DNA of 43,780 bases, from positions 1 to 43,780 of the forward strand of contig DFEE01000014.1 in the NCBI GenBank assembly GCA_002368645.1, read 5' to 3'. Numbering within the stretch: position 1 is the stretch's first letter; every line of letters starts with the position of its first letter. Under the pieces are notes generated by a model, which worked only from the letters and a program-made list of their open reading frames with translations, ran no database searches and was not told the DNA's origin. This stretch comes from Bacteroidales bacterium UBA3810. Lineage in GTDB: Bacteria > Bacteroidota > Bacteroidia > Bacteroidales > Paludibacteraceae. Of this stretch, positions 22,002 through 31,283 are shown piece after piece. Made by a program: the position numbers and the translations under genes.

Positions 22002-24850
22002 TTTGTTTGATGATAGCGCGGTGCTTATTAGCACTACTTCCGGTTTTGACCTTTCAGGATGGAGAGGTATTGCAGCCGGGTTATACCGAGCACCGTGCAG
22101 TTAGTTTCGGTGCGTACTGGAAGCTAAATCATATCGATAACGACACCATTAAGGATATAACCTTTTCGTACTACCATGCGGATTCTACGGCCTTCGGGAC
22201 CTGTCATTTTACCTCCGGTAGGGCATGGCCAATGAGTGTTAACAGGATGCAGCCCCATAACGAATACTGTTTCGTGCCCTCTCTTAAGGTCGGTAAGCCC
22301 ATCGGGATATACTCAGACACCCTTATTGTCGATTATACCTACGGCGGCGAAGCGGGGCGATTCAGGCTTCCTATCCGTCAAGCGGTGGGCGAGACAACAG
22401 AGGTCTATATTCACCGAGGTGAGCATTTTACTTTTCACGGCAGAGAATATACGGAATCCGGGGAGTATTTCGACGAAGAGTCCGTTGAGGTGCTTAAACT
22501 GCATGTCATAGAGCCCTGTGAAGTCCGTATAGAGGCGCCGAGTGTGCTTTGCGAACCCGGGGAAGTCACCTTGACCACGAGCCGCGAGGGAGATTACTAC
22601 CTCTGGCGCGGGTACGGGATAACAGACTCTACTTCGCGGAACGCCATAGCGCAGTTAGATACCATAGGAACCATTCCGTACACCATAACGGTAACGACGA
22701 TGACGGAGACAGGAGAAAACCTGATTTATAATGGTGATTTTGAGCAAGGACCACAGGGTTTCTCTACACAATATCGGTATTTAGCACCGTATTTCTTTGC
22801 ATCGATGAACTATACGCATATCTCGTCCGGCAGGTATAGTATAGTGGCCTGGCCGAGACAAGTCAATAACCCGTGGTATGTGTGTGAGCACGATGGCTAT
22901 ATGATGGTAGTTGACGGTTCGTCCTCGTCTCAGAATAATCCCGATAAGGTATTCGGAACTACAGTCCAGGTCGAGCCTAATACCAATTATGCCTTTTCGG
23001 CAGAGATTGTCGCTGTGAGTGTTCATAGCCCAAGCACTGCACCCAACCTCCAATTCTATATTAACGGCGAGACATTCAGCGAGGTTCATCAGCCTTCTAT
23101 GCGCCAATGTGAATGGAGTAAGATATACAAGATATGGAACTCCGGCGACTTATCGGGTGATATAGATATTTCGCTATTAGACCATAACCGCTACTCGGGA
23201 GGTAATGATTTTGCCGTGGACAACATCTCTTTCCGGCCGCTCTGTATAGCAGAAGATACCATCCATATCCATGTAGGTGATACAACCCTCACACGCGCTA
23301 CCGAGAACATAACCACCTGTGACTCAATCTTATGGAACGGACATGTTTATAAGGAGTCAGGAGCTTATCGGTTTGATACCACTTCGGTTTTCGGGTGTGA
23401 TAGTGTCGTAACATTGCGTCTTACGGTGCATCCGTCTTATCACATAGAGGAGACGGCTACCGCTTGCGACTCCTTTGAGTGGAAGGGACATATGTATTAT
23501 CAGTCCGGGGAGTATCGGTTTGACACCACTACTGTCTATGGGTGTGATAGCGTCGTTACGCTGCGCCTTACGGTGCATCCGTCTTATCACATAGAGGAGA
23601 CGGCTATCGCTTGCGACTCCTTTGCGTGGAAGGGACATATGTATTATCAGTCAGGAGCATATCGGTTTGACACCACTACTGTCTATGGGTGTGATAGTGT
23701 CGTAACATTGCGTCTTACGGTCCATCCGTCTTATCACATAGAGGAGACGGCTACCGCTTGCGACTCCTTTGAGTGGAAGGGACATATGTATTATCAGTCC
23801 GGAGAGTATCGGTTTGACACCACTACTGTCTATGGGTGTGATAGCGTCGTAACATTGCGTCTTACGGTCCATCCGTCTTATCAGGTGGAAGAGGTTGTAG
23901 CGGCATGTGACTCCTTTGAGTGGAAAGGACATATGTATTATCAGTCAGGAGCATATCGGTTCGACACCACTACTGTCTATGGGTGTGATAGCGTCGTTAC
24001 GCTCAGGTTAACAGTTCATTTGTCCTCGTATAGTGAAAAGTATGAAGAACATTGCTATTCCTATATCTGGCATGGCAAAACTTATAGGCAGTCCGGAGAG
24101 TATCGTTTTGATACGACTACAGTTTATGGTTGTGATAGCGTTGAGATGCTGTATCTAACTATCCATGACTGCTCTTTTAAGGTAAACCTACAGCCCGTGA
24201 CGGAGATTTGCGCGGATGAAGGCGCTTTGGTCGTCAACTACACCTATGAGGCTGCGTACCAAGGTCCGGATAGGGTATTGGTGACCCTTACTCCGGATAT
24301 TCTTTCCGAACCGGCAGAACTTACTGACACGCAGGTTGTCATCCCTTTGCCAACAGATATTCGCCCGGATTATTACGAAGGACATGTGCTCTTCATGAGT
24401 GACTATGATAGTGCTGCATTTGACATTAACTTCCTTGTTCGCTATCCGGCTTCGGTGTTCTATCAGAAATGGAATAATGTGCTATCTCTGCAAAACAAGG
24501 CTTATAACGGAGGTTATGAATGGGATGATTACCGTTGGAGAATGGACAATGCGGAACTGCCGAATGAGAGACATTCCTATATTTATATGGGTGTGGGCGA
24601 AACGCTACAAATGGGACATGAGTATGTAGCGTATTTAAGACGTGTCGGGGAGGACTACTATATCCCCACCTGTGCTTTTGTTCCGACAGAGCATGTTGAT
24701 AGTCAAGACTTCCCCACTATCTATTCCGGCATTGAATTAGTTGCGATGCCTGAAAATTTACCGGAAGATTACGAAATCTATGACCTTTTAGGACGTCGAG
24801 TGCGTGAGTGCACACGCGGAGGGCTATATATCTATAGGAAATCAAAATAA
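21992..24850 (+). CDS. Large secreted repeat protein with six 49-residue repeats
   Basis: This 952-residue protein begins with a hydrophobic signal-like segment (MRLVCLMIARCLLALLPVL). The N-terminal 440 residues are beta-rich, including an Ig-like stretch near 170-235 and a carbohydrate-binding-like region starting NLIYNGDFEQG near 245. Residues from about 443 to 733 hold six tandem repeats of 49 residues, each with paired Cys in the pattern CDSFxWxGHxYYxSG and YGCDSVVTLRLTV. A degenerate relative (FTFHGREYTESG) occurs near 148. The C-terminus has YEIYDLLGRRVRE and GLYIYR, resembling a type IX secretion signal. Such Cys-paired repeats occur in Bacteroidota surface proteins (from memory). Probable surface adhesin or structural protein. 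Confidence 0.75.
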   Translation: MRLVCLMIARCLLALLPVLTFQDGEVLQPGYTEHRAVSFGAYWKLNHIDNDTIKDITFSYYHADSTAFGTCHFTSGRAWPMSVNRMQPHNEYCFVPSLKVGKPIGIYSDTLIVDYTYGGEAGRFRLPIRQAVGETTEVYIHRGEHFTFHGREYTESGEYFDEESVEVLKLHVIEPCEVRIEAPSVLCEPGEVTLTTSREGDYYLWRGYGITDSTSRNAIAQLDTIGTIPYTITVTTMTETGENLIYNGDFEQGPQGFSTQYRYLAPYFFASMNYTHISSGRYSIVAWPRQVNNPWYVCEHDGYMMVVDGSSSSQNNPDKVFGTTVQVEPNTNYAFSAEIVAVSVHSPSTAPNLQFYINGETFSEVHQPSMRQCEWSKIYKIWNSGDLSGDIDISLLDHNRYSGGNDFAVDNISFRPLCIAEDTIHIHVGDTTLTRATENITTCDSILWNGHVYKESGAYRFDTTSVFGCDSVVTLRLTVHPSYHIEETATACDSFEWKGHMYYQSGEYRFDTTTVYGCDSVVTLRLTVHPSYHIEETAIACDSFAWKGHMYYQSGAYRFDTTTVYGCDSVVTLRLTVHPSYHIEETATACDSFEWKGHMYYQSGEYRFDTTTVYGCDSVVTLRLTVHPSYQVEEVVAACDSFEWKGHMYYQSGAYRFDTTTVYGCDSVVTLRLTVHLSSYSEKYEEHCYSYIWHGKTYRQSGEYRFDTTTVYGCDSVEMLYLTIHDCSFKVNLQPVTEICADEGALVVNYTYEAAYQGPDRVLVTLTPDILSEPAELTDTQVVIPLPTDIRPDYYEGHVLFMSDYDSAAFDINFLVRYPASVFYQKWNNVLSLQNKAYNGGYEWDDYRWRMDNAELPNERHSYIYMGVGETLQMGHEYVAYLRRVGEDYYIPTCAFVPTEHVDSQDFPTIYSGIELVAMPENLPEDYEIYDLLGRRVRECTRGGLYIYRKSK
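23318..24190 (+). repeat. Six coding tandem repeats of 147 bp
   Basis: The first Cys codon of each unit is at 23318, 23465, 23612, 23759, 23906 and 24053, exactly 147 bases apart. Units 2 to 5 are nearly identical at DNA level, while units 1 and 6 are more diverged. This is the usual pattern for internal expansion by recombination. Confidence 0.9.
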
Positions 24851-24925
24851 CTATCCCATAGTGGTACAACCGCGAAAAAGCGTGATATAGATGCCGTTTC
24901 GACAAAAAGACAATGTGCCATATAG

Positions 24926-25603
24926 TCAGACGTTAGTCTGTAGCCAATTGAGCAGTCCGGTCATGTTGTCAAAGACGAAGTCGGCTTTTTCGTCGTATAA
25001 TGCTTGTGGTGCTAAGGGTCCGGTGTTGACGGCAAGGACAGTCAATCCGGCTCCTTTACCTGAGCGCACCCCGAGAGGGGCATTCTCAATAACGAAACAT
25101 TGGTCTTTTCTCAGTCCGCTCTTCTGCCACGCTTTGAGATAGGGTTCAGGGTCGGGTTTTCCTTTCGTGACATCGAAAGCAGTAATCATTCTTTCGCGCG
25201 CAAAGATGGGATTTTTGCCCTCCACGGGAAAAGCCTCGTTGAGGTGGTCAAAGAGCGTGGCTTGTCCGGAGCCGGTGACGACCCATATCTGACATTCGCG
25301 TTTACGGAGGTATCGCAGCACTTTATCGACATTCTCAATGGGGTAAGTAGGTCCCAACTCGTAGAATCGTCGGGTTTTCTCTTCGTAAATATCCCATATC
25401 TCATCTTCGGTCGGTTCCCTGCCCTCGAGCGCGAGCACAGCTTCGTGGATAACGTCTTGTCCTGTGCGTCCTTCGTTTATATAGCAATCCTCTGCTTTGA
25501 AGTCTAATCCATGTGCGGTCATCACCTCCTCCCAAGCGCGAGCATGGTTGGGCATAGAATTAAACAGGATACCGTCCATATCGAAGAAAAAGGCCTTGTT
25601 CAT
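24926..25603 (-). CDS. HAD-superfamily phosphatase (beta-phosphoglucomutase-like)
   Basis: This 225-residue cytoplasmic protein has HAD motif I FFDMDGILFNS (nucleophile and general-acid Asp), motif II VVTGSG, motif III KGKPDPEPY, and motif IV in VIENAPLGVRSG, where the usual D/E pair is E-N. The helical cap follows motif I, as in HAD subfamily IA enzymes such as beta-phosphoglucomutase and phosphoglycolate phosphatase. The substrate is unknown. It overlaps the upstream mltG gene by 4 bases. The 75-base gap to the convergent repeat-protein gene has no clear terminator. Confidence 0.82.
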   Translation of the reverse strand: MNKAFFFDMDGILFNSMPNHARAWEEVMTAHGLDFKAEDCYINEGRTGQDVIHEAVLALEGREPTEDEIWDIYEEKTRRFYELGPTYPIENVDKVLRYLRKRECQIWVVTGSGQATLFDHLNEAFPVEGKNPIFARERMITAFDVTKGKPDPEPYLKAWQKSGLRKDQCFVIENAPLGVRSGKGAGLTVLAVNTGPLAPQALYDEKADFVFDNMTGLLNWLQTNV

Positions 25604-26646
25604 CGGATTTTCCTTTCATTCAATTCATGTTGATATTCTTTGGCGAGACGCGCATGGTTAGCATATGACGCTGAGAAGATATGTGTCCCGCTGAAATCGG
25701 GATTGGCAACCATGTAGATATAGTCAGTCTTCGGCGCGTTGAGGACGATGTCCATAGTTTCTCCATAGGCGCAGCGTATTGGTCCGGGCGGTAGTCCGGG
25801 GTACTTATAGGTGTTGTAGGGTGAGTCAATCTTAAGGTGTCTTTTGAGGACACGGCGGAGTTTGAAATCTCCATTGGCGTAAATGGCAGTCGGGCAAGCC
25901 TGCAAGAGCATACCTTTACGCAAGCGATTGAGGTAAAGCGATGCGATGGCGGGGTGTTCCTTTTTGTTATGCGTTTCAGACTCGACGATAGATGCCAGGA
26001 TAGAGACCTCTATGGGACTGAGTCCCAAAGAGTCTGCTTGGTGCCGGCGTTTGTCGTTCCAGAAAGCGTTATACTCCTTGTACATGCGGTTGAATAACTG
26101 CTCGGCACTGATTGTCCAATAGACCTCATAGGTATTGGGGATAAACATACAGCGTGCCGTCTCATGGTCAAATCCCAAAGGTTTCAGATAGCTATCGTCC
26201 TCAAGCAAGTTAACAACATCGGCAGAATCTAACAGCAATTGTTTCGCCAAATGGTGCGCTAAACCGGCATTAGTCCGAATGGCGTTAGTCCATGATATGC
26301 GCACGGGTGTTTCCTGCCCTAACTGCAATCGGCGAATAAGGTGTTTATCGCCAATATGAGCCGGAAAGCGGTAATAACCCGCCTTGGGAGCTGCAAAAGC
26401 GGCACGACGGACATCCATTCGCCAACCTGCTTCGCTGATAATCTTATAGTCTGCTTGCATGAGCGTCTTAAGACTGTCCAGACTCATACCGGGATATACA
26501 TAATACCCGTGCCCGTCACCGTCGTAGGACTTGAAGTTACACACCTCCAGCCGGTAGTAACTGACACCAAAACCGATGCCAATCACCATGGCGGCTATCA
26601 GAATAGGCGTGCCGATACAAAGTGCAATTTTCCAACCTTTTTTCAT
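25600..26646 (-). CDS. mltG: Endolytic murein transglycosylase MltG (YceG-like)
   Basis: The start is set at the ATG at 26646 (MKKGWKIALC), because a consensus promoter occupies 26655-26686 and the in-frame upstream ATG at 26685 falls inside it. The 348-residue protein has one N-terminal transmembrane helix (about 7-29), a LysM-like region, and the catalytic domain with ASIVESET carrying catalytic Glu222, followed by YLNRL and YPGLPPGPI. MltG cleaves nascent glycan strands at the inner membrane and helps set strand length. It overlaps the HAD gene by 4 bases. Only about 8 bases separate the -7 box from the ATG, so the mRNA is likely leaderless or nearly so. Confidence 0.93.
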   Translation of the reverse strand: MKKGWKIALCIGTPILIAAMVIGIGFGVSYYRLEVCNFKSYDGDGHGYYVYPGMSLDSLKTLMQADYKIISEAGWRMDVRRAAFAAPKAGYYRFPAHIGDKHLIRRLQLGQETPVRISWTNAIRTNAGLAHHLAKQLLLDSADVVNLLEDDSYLKPLGFDHETARCMFIPNTYEVYWTISAEQLFNRMYKEYNAFWNDKRRHQADSLGLSPIEVSILASIVESETHNKKEHPAIASLYLNRLRKGMLLQACPTAIYANGDFKLRRVLKRHLKIDSPYNTYKYPGLPPGPIRCAYGETMDIVLNAPKTDYIYMVANPDFSGTHIFSASYANHARLAKEYQHELNERKIR

Positions 26647-26654
26647 AGCGGCGA

Positions 26655-26686
26655 CAAAGATACACTTTTTTTTTGACATCTGCAAA
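26655..26686 (-). promoter_or_regulatory. Bacteroidota-type promoter for mltG
   Basis: On the minus strand TTTG (26686-26683), a 20-nt spacer and TATCTTTG (26662-26655) match the consensus. The chosen ATG at 26646 is only 8 bases downstream. The rest of the gap up to the batE stop (26687-26819) holds one AGTCGAAAGTCGA motif and nothing else I can identify. Confidence 0.78.
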
Positions 26687-26819
26687 TTTTTTTGTATTTT
26701 GTATCGTTACAGATACCCGTATCACAGAATGTTGCTGAAACAGTTACAACTGACAACGGCTTCGCTGTGTTGATAACTGCGTGTTGGTGATATGCGTCTT
26801 AGTCGAAAGTCGAGATTTG

Positions 26820-27644
26820 TTAGATTCGGGTGAGGGTTGAAGCGGGAATCCATCCGACATAATTGGCGACATGGATATTGACCCATTGATTAGGCGGTGT
26901 GCCGAGTGTCTCGTGTATAGTGACCTTGGTGCCCTCATGTAACGTAAAGAGTTCCGTTCCGGCACGGTCGGGTGATGCCTTAGCGACGACAACACCATTG
27001 GTGATGATGGCCTCGTTACGTAGTGCGTCCCGCTGATGGAGAGATAGCGCATTAAGAAGCGCTGTGAGCCAGATGATGAGGGCGATGAGCGCCAGAGAGA
27101 AAGCTATTTTTTTACGATTGGCAATAAGCAAAAAGACCAGAACGGATGCGACAAGAAGGATAAAGGCGATAAGAGAAATCCAAAGCCACGTTGATTCGGT
27201 CAGGAGGTTGCGGATGAACTGCAACCAATCGATGAGGAAAAAGGCTCGGTTGTCCTCTATATTATCAACTATCTGCGCCCGTGCGAATGACAGATTATAG
27301 CGTGTATCCCGCGAAGTAGGATTGATGCGCAATGAGCGCTCATAGGCGAGGATGGCCTGAGCAAGCTCTCCGGCTTTGAAATAGGAATTACCCAAGTTAT
27401 AATAGACACGTGCCTCACTCTTACGGTCCAGGTAACAGGAATCGAGAATGCGCTGATAAAGGGAAGCGGCTTCGGTGTAGTTAGCGGATTGGTACGCAGC
27501 AGCGGCTGCCTCTGCAGGCTGCACAGCCGCCGACACTGCCGTCACTTTCGGCTGCACAGCCGCCGGGACTGCAGCCACTGCAGCAGCGATGTTGGGGGTT
27601 AAAGCACCGAAAAGGAATACGATAAATATTTTCAAGAGTTTCAT
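26820..27644 (-). CDS. batE: BatE: TPR and SH3-like membrane protein
   Basis: This 274-residue protein has a signal peptide, an Ala/Val-rich segment, two to three TPR units (ARVYYNLGNSYFKAGELAQA and AILAYERSLRINP), two transmembrane helices (about 155-200) and a C-terminal bacterial SH3 domain ending NYVGWIPASTLTRI. This is the BatE layout in Bacteroidota aerotolerance operons. The Bat complex is thought to sit at the inner membrane with MoxR; its biochemical role remains unclear. It is the last gene of the operon and overlaps batD by 4 bases. Confidence 0.85.
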   Translation of the reverse strand: MKLLKIFIVFLFGALTPNIAAAVAAVPAAVQPKVTAVSAAVQPAEAAAAAYQSANYTEAASLYQRILDSCYLDRKSEARVYYNLGNSYFKAGELAQAILAYERSLRINPTSRDTRYNLSFARAQIVDNIEDNRAFFLIDWLQFIRNLLTESTWLWISLIAFILLVASVLVFLLIANRKKIAFSLALIALIIWLTALLNALSLHQRDALRNEAIITNGVVVAKASPDRAGTELFTLHEGTKVTIHETLGTPPNQWVNIHVANYVGWIPASTLTRI

Positions 27645-29515
27645 ATGCGTTGGGATTCTAAGTGGTCAATAAGCGTAAATGTTTTATTCAAGAGACCTAA
27701 GCCTTTGTCGTCGGCTGAAGTGGCTGTGTTGTTGGCGTAGCGTGCGAATTGAAGGTCGGTGAGGAAATCGCGTGTTTCCGTGACCAATGCCTCAGGCACC
27801 TCTTTGGCACGCAGTGATGAGACTATCGTCTCCACACTCAAATCGGCAGTAGGAATAGACAATCGGTCAGATAAATAGGTCAACACAATCTGCTCAATCT
27901 CATCGGCAGTCGAAGCTGTTTTAAGCTTCTTGCGCGCCACCCTACCGGCTCGTTTATAGCGCACGCGGGTGATGTCGGCATTCTCACGAATGCGGCGATA
28001 GAAGAAAATAAAGAGGATAATGCCGAGCATTAGTACAGCTCCAATAGCCATCCAATATACCGCCGGCGTAATGCCGGTGTTAGCACCTAAGCCGTCTTTA
28101 GCTGAGGTGAGGGGACCGGTGTAGATATAGCGGATATCAGAAGCTATAGCGTTATTGACGGCGTCGCCGCGTTGGTAACCGCGTACAGGTGACTGCGTTG
28201 CCGTAGCAGCAGTGCCGCCGGACTGTGCGGCAGCGCTTTCGCTGCTGTTGGCGGGACGAGTGATGTGGAGGTGATATTCGGGTGTGGATAGTATCTTATA
28301 GCTATCGGTCGCCGTATCAAAATACGCAAAGGTAACCGGCGGAATAGTATAGTCTCCGGCTGCACGGGGAATAGCGAGATATTCAAAGGATTTGGTACCG
28401 GAAACGCCATTGGTCGTCGTTTTGAGTTTATTGGTCACCTTGGGGTCATACGCCTCAAAGCCGTCGGGCCAATCGACCGCGGGTGTCTTGAGTAGTTTCA
28501 TATTGCCGGTACCGCTGATATCGATATGCAGGGTGAGCGCCTCATTGGCGGTAATGTTCTCCGAAGAGATAGCCTCATTGAGTGTAAAAGAGCCGACTGC
28601 GCCGCTAAAGTTCTTAGGTTTGGGTGTCGGCAGTGCCTGCACATGGATAGTGAGTCCCGGCGCGGTAAGGGGTTTGGTGACATTGGTATAAGAGCCAAAG
28701 AAGTCATCAAAGATAGAGCGTACCTGCGAGCGCGTCTGCACTCTAAGAACCGCTTCAAAGGTAGCGGGTTCTATCTTGATATCTCCGGCATGTTGGGGAT
28801 AGAGCAAGGTTTGATACAAGGTTGCCGTTTGGTAATTCCGGCCGTTGTAATGTTCAAGTTCGGTCTGGACATCTCCCTGTTCAATCTCCTGTTTCAAGAA
28901 GCCGGTAAAGTCCGGGAGTTTGGTATTGTTGGTAAACTGTGCCACATCTACGCCGGCGAAATAGAGTTTATAGGAAAGCAAGAGCGCCTCCTGTTCATGC
29001 ACTTTGGTTTTGGACACCAATGTCCGTATAAATACCGCATCAGTTCCCGTGGCGGCAGTATTAGCGTGGGCAGTAGTCGTAGTGGCGGAGGTGCTGTTTT
29101 GCTGTGCTGCATCGTTATTGTCAGGTGGTAAGACGGTGATACGCACGCCATTGGACTGTACCCTATCGCCATCGGCTTTGATAGAAGCAGGCGGGATGGT
29201 GAAAGAGCCTTCCTCGGTAGCCATCAAGGTAAAAGTATAGGTGAGTTGGAAGGAAGAGGTCATCTTACCATTAACAAAGGAGGTGGAAGAAGACTGCGAG
29301 GTGTAAGGTCCTGCGAGATGTTCAAAGTGCTCAAAGTCGGGCGCTTGAAAATCCTTCGCTCGCATATTGACAGAATAGGTGAGTTGGAAGGGTTTGCCAA
29401 GCACTACCTGTGCGGGAGCAGAAGCGCGGAACTCCACCTCAGCACCAAAAAGTACGGGGCACCCTACGATAAGAAGGGTGCACAATCCGATAAATATATT
29501 CAATGTTCTATTCAT
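27641..29515 (-). CDS. batD: BatD: oxygen tolerance protein
   Basis: This 624-residue exported protein has a signal peptide (AEVEFRA just after it), beta-sandwich domains (LGKPFQLTYSVN, GPYTSQSSSTSFVNG, SFTIPPASIKADG), a central DDFFGSYTN motif and a transmembrane helix near 475-497 (MAIGAVLMLGIILFIFF). A cytoplasmic C-terminal helical part follows. The early LAGPYTSQS and TIPPA features are typical of BatD. Large periplasmic beta domains suggest contact with exported or membrane proteins. It starts one base after the batB/batC gene and overlaps batE by 4 bases. Confidence 0.9.
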   Translation of the reverse strand: MNRTLNIFIGLCTLLIVGCPVLFGAEVEFRASAPAQVVLGKPFQLTYSVNMRAKDFQAPDFEHFEHLAGPYTSQSSSTSFVNGKMTSSFQLTYTFTLMATEEGSFTIPPASIKADGDRVQSNGVRITVLPPDNNDAAQQNSTSATTTTAHANTAATGTDAVFIRTLVSKTKVHEQEALLLSYKLYFAGVDVAQFTNNTKLPDFTGFLKQEIEQGDVQTELEHYNGRNYQTATLYQTLLYPQHAGDIKIEPATFEAVLRVQTRSQVRSIFDDFFGSYTNVTKPLTAPGLTIHVQALPTPKPKNFSGAVGSFTLNEAISSENITANEALTLHIDISGTGNMKLLKTPAVDWPDGFEAYDPKVTNKLKTTTNGVSGTKSFEYLAIPRAAGDYTIPPVTFAYFDTATDSYKILSTPEYHLHITRPANSSESAAAQSGGTAATATQSPVRGYQRGDAVNNAIASDIRYIYTGPLTSAKDGLGANTGITPAVYWMAIGAVLMLGIILFIFFYRRIRENADITRVRYKRAGRVARKKLKTASTADEIEQIVLTYLSDRLSIPTADLSVETIVSSLRAKEVPEALVTETRDFLTDLQFARYANNTATSADDKGLGLLNKTFTLIDHLESQRI

Positions 29516-29516
29516 A

Positions 29517-31265
29517 TTACCAATCTTTCTCTACTCTGCGTTTTTGTCCTTGCATGCGTTGCAACTTTTCCTGCGTATCCTGTTCGTCTTGTTCAAGCGC
29601 TTGTAGGATTTGCTCAGCGGTTTCTTTGTCGAGGTCAGCCTGCTGTGGTTGCTGTTCTTGCTGTTGCTGCTGTTGTTCTTGCTGTTGCTGCTGTTGCTGA
29701 TTTTGCTGTTGTTGCTGATTTTGCTGTTGCTGCTGATTTTGCTGCTGTTGCTGATTTTGCTGTTGTTGCTGATTTTGCTGTTGCTGCTGTTGTTGCAACA
29801 TCTGCATGGCTTTGACGAGGTTATAACGTGTATTATCGTCCTTGGGGTTGTTACGTAATGCCTGTTGATAAGCAGCTACGGCATTGCCATAGTCTTGTGT
29901 TGCATAAGCAGCATTGCCGAGGTTATGGAAAGTCTGCGCCAAACGGGCTTTTTCTTTCGCGCTATGTTGTTTTGCATCGGGTGAAAGCAGTTTGGCGGCA
30001 TTTTGATACGCTTCGAGTGCCTCGGGGTATTTCTGCTGCCGGAAATAGGCATTGCCTAAATTATAGGCGGCTTGATAGCCTTTGTTATTTTTATCGAGAG
30101 CGCGTTGGTACTCAAGGGCTGCATTCTCGTATTTTTCCGCCTCGTAGGCTTTGTTGCCGCGAAGGACATCATATCGTTCCTGTTGCGCCATAATCGGGAG
30201 AGCAACAGTCATCATCAATACCAATAGGGCAAGCTGTTTGTTTTCGCCGAAGATATCCATTTTGACGAGCGATTTATTTTTACGATTAAAGATAAAGAAG
30301 TCAATAATCAGTATCAATAATGCAATTAGTGCAAATGACTGATACTGTTCGTTATAGTCATTATAGACAGTTGTCTCGAGGTCGGCTTTGGCAAGTTGGT
30401 CCAATTCCGCAGAGAGAGCTCTGAGTGCCGTATTGGAGTTATCGGCATGAACATATACTCCGTCAGCAGCCGCAGCCACCCGGCGGCACATGTCCTCGTT
30501 GAGTTTGGTGACGACGATATTGCCGGAACGGTCCTTCTTATAATCGGCTGTACCGGGGATGGGGATAGGCGCTCCTTCGGGTTTACCGATACCGACTACA
30601 TAGACGCGGATACCTTGCTCTTTAGCGCGTTGCGCAGCAGCAACGGCGTCGTCCTCATGGTTTTCGCCATCGGTGATAAGAATGATGGCACGTCCGATAG
30701 TCTCGTCTTTTTCCCCGAAACAACGGACGCAGGTATTGATTGCAGACCCTATAGCGGTGCCTTGCGTTCGGATTAGCTCGGGTGTGATGGAGTTCAGGAA
30801 CATTTTAGCGGAAACATAGTCACATGTTATCGGCATTTGGACAAACGCATCGCCCGCAAAGACAACGAGCCCGACCTTATCGTCCACCATATTATCCATC
30901 AGTCGTGCGAGGATTTGCTTGGCCTTGTCAAGACGGGACGGAACGATATCTTCCGCCAACATGGAGTTGGATATATCCAGTGCCATCATGACCTCAATAC
31001 CTTGCCGTTTGACAGTCGTTTCCTTTTGTCCGTATTGCGGTCTGGCAGCGGCGATGATAATGAGCGTCAAGGCGAGGAGCACGAGTGCGAATTTAATAGT
31101 AGGTCGCACGCGGCTGACATTGGGCATTAAAGCATCCAATAACTGCGGGTCGCCAAAAGTCTCTAACTGCCGGCGTTTATGGCGAATAACCAATATATAG
31201 CCCACGATAAGGAGCGGAATAAGTAGCAGGAAATAAAGCAGTTCTATATTATCAAAACGAAACAT
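29517..31265 (-). CDS. BatB-BatC fusion: VWA domain plus TPR/polyglutamine domain
   Basis: This 582-residue protein joins two Bat proteins that are usually separate. Residues 1-335 are BatB: two N-terminal transmembrane helices, a VWA domain with MIDAS motif DISNS (97-101) and LITDGEN, and a third transmembrane helix (310-326). At 336 a second signal-peptide-like segment begins (MDIFGENKQLALL, ending IMAQQ at about 360). TPR repeats then follow (about 362-480), and a Gln-rich tail with five QQQQQN units. The positive residues RHKRR and NRKNK flank the helices so that both the VWA and TPR parts face the periplasm. An internal ATG at 30260 could also give separate BatC. Both parts lie in one open frame with no stop. 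Confidence 0.88.
   Translation of the reverse strand: MFRFDNIELLYFLLLIPLLIVGYILVIRHKRRQLETFGDPQLLDALMPNVSRVRPTIKFALVLLALTLIIIAAARPQYGQKETTVKRQGIEVMMALDISNSMLAEDIVPSRLDKAKQILARLMDNMVDDKVGLVVFAGDAFVQMPITCDYVSAKMFLNSITPELIRTQGTAIGSAINTCVRCFGEKDETIGRAIILITDGENHEDDAVAAAQRAKEQGIRVYVVGIGKPEGAPIPIPGTADYKKDRSGNIVVTKLNEDMCRRVAAAADGVYVHADNSNTALRALSAELDQLAKADLETTVYNDYNEQYQSFALIALLILIIDFFIFNRKNKSLVKMDIFGENKQLALLVLMMTVALPIMAQQERYDVLRGNKAYEAEKYENAALEYQRALDKNNKGYQAAYNLGNAYFRQQKYPEALEAYQNAAKLLSPDAKQHSAKEKARLAQTFHNLGNAAYATQDYGNAVAAYQQALRNNPKDDNTRYNLVKAMQMLQQQQQQQNQQQQQNQQQQQNQQQQQNQQQQQNQQQQQQQEQQQQQQEQQPQQADLDKETAEQILQALEQDEQDTQEKLQRMQGQKRRVEKDW
29645..29805 (-). repeat. Coding Gln/Asn microsatellite in the BatC part
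   Basis: CAG/CAA-type codons encode a run of Gln broken by regularly spaced Asn, with an 18-base QQQQQN unit repeated about five times, then Gln with Glu. The unit length keeps frame, so slippage would change length without breaking the gene. Confidence 0.85.
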
Positions 31266-31283
31266 AACGCATTATTCAAATTC

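Noticed and set aside
23318..24190. CRISPR-like regular repeats
   Set aside because: The 147-base units are in frame and code for a Cys-paired protein repeat; there are no spacers.
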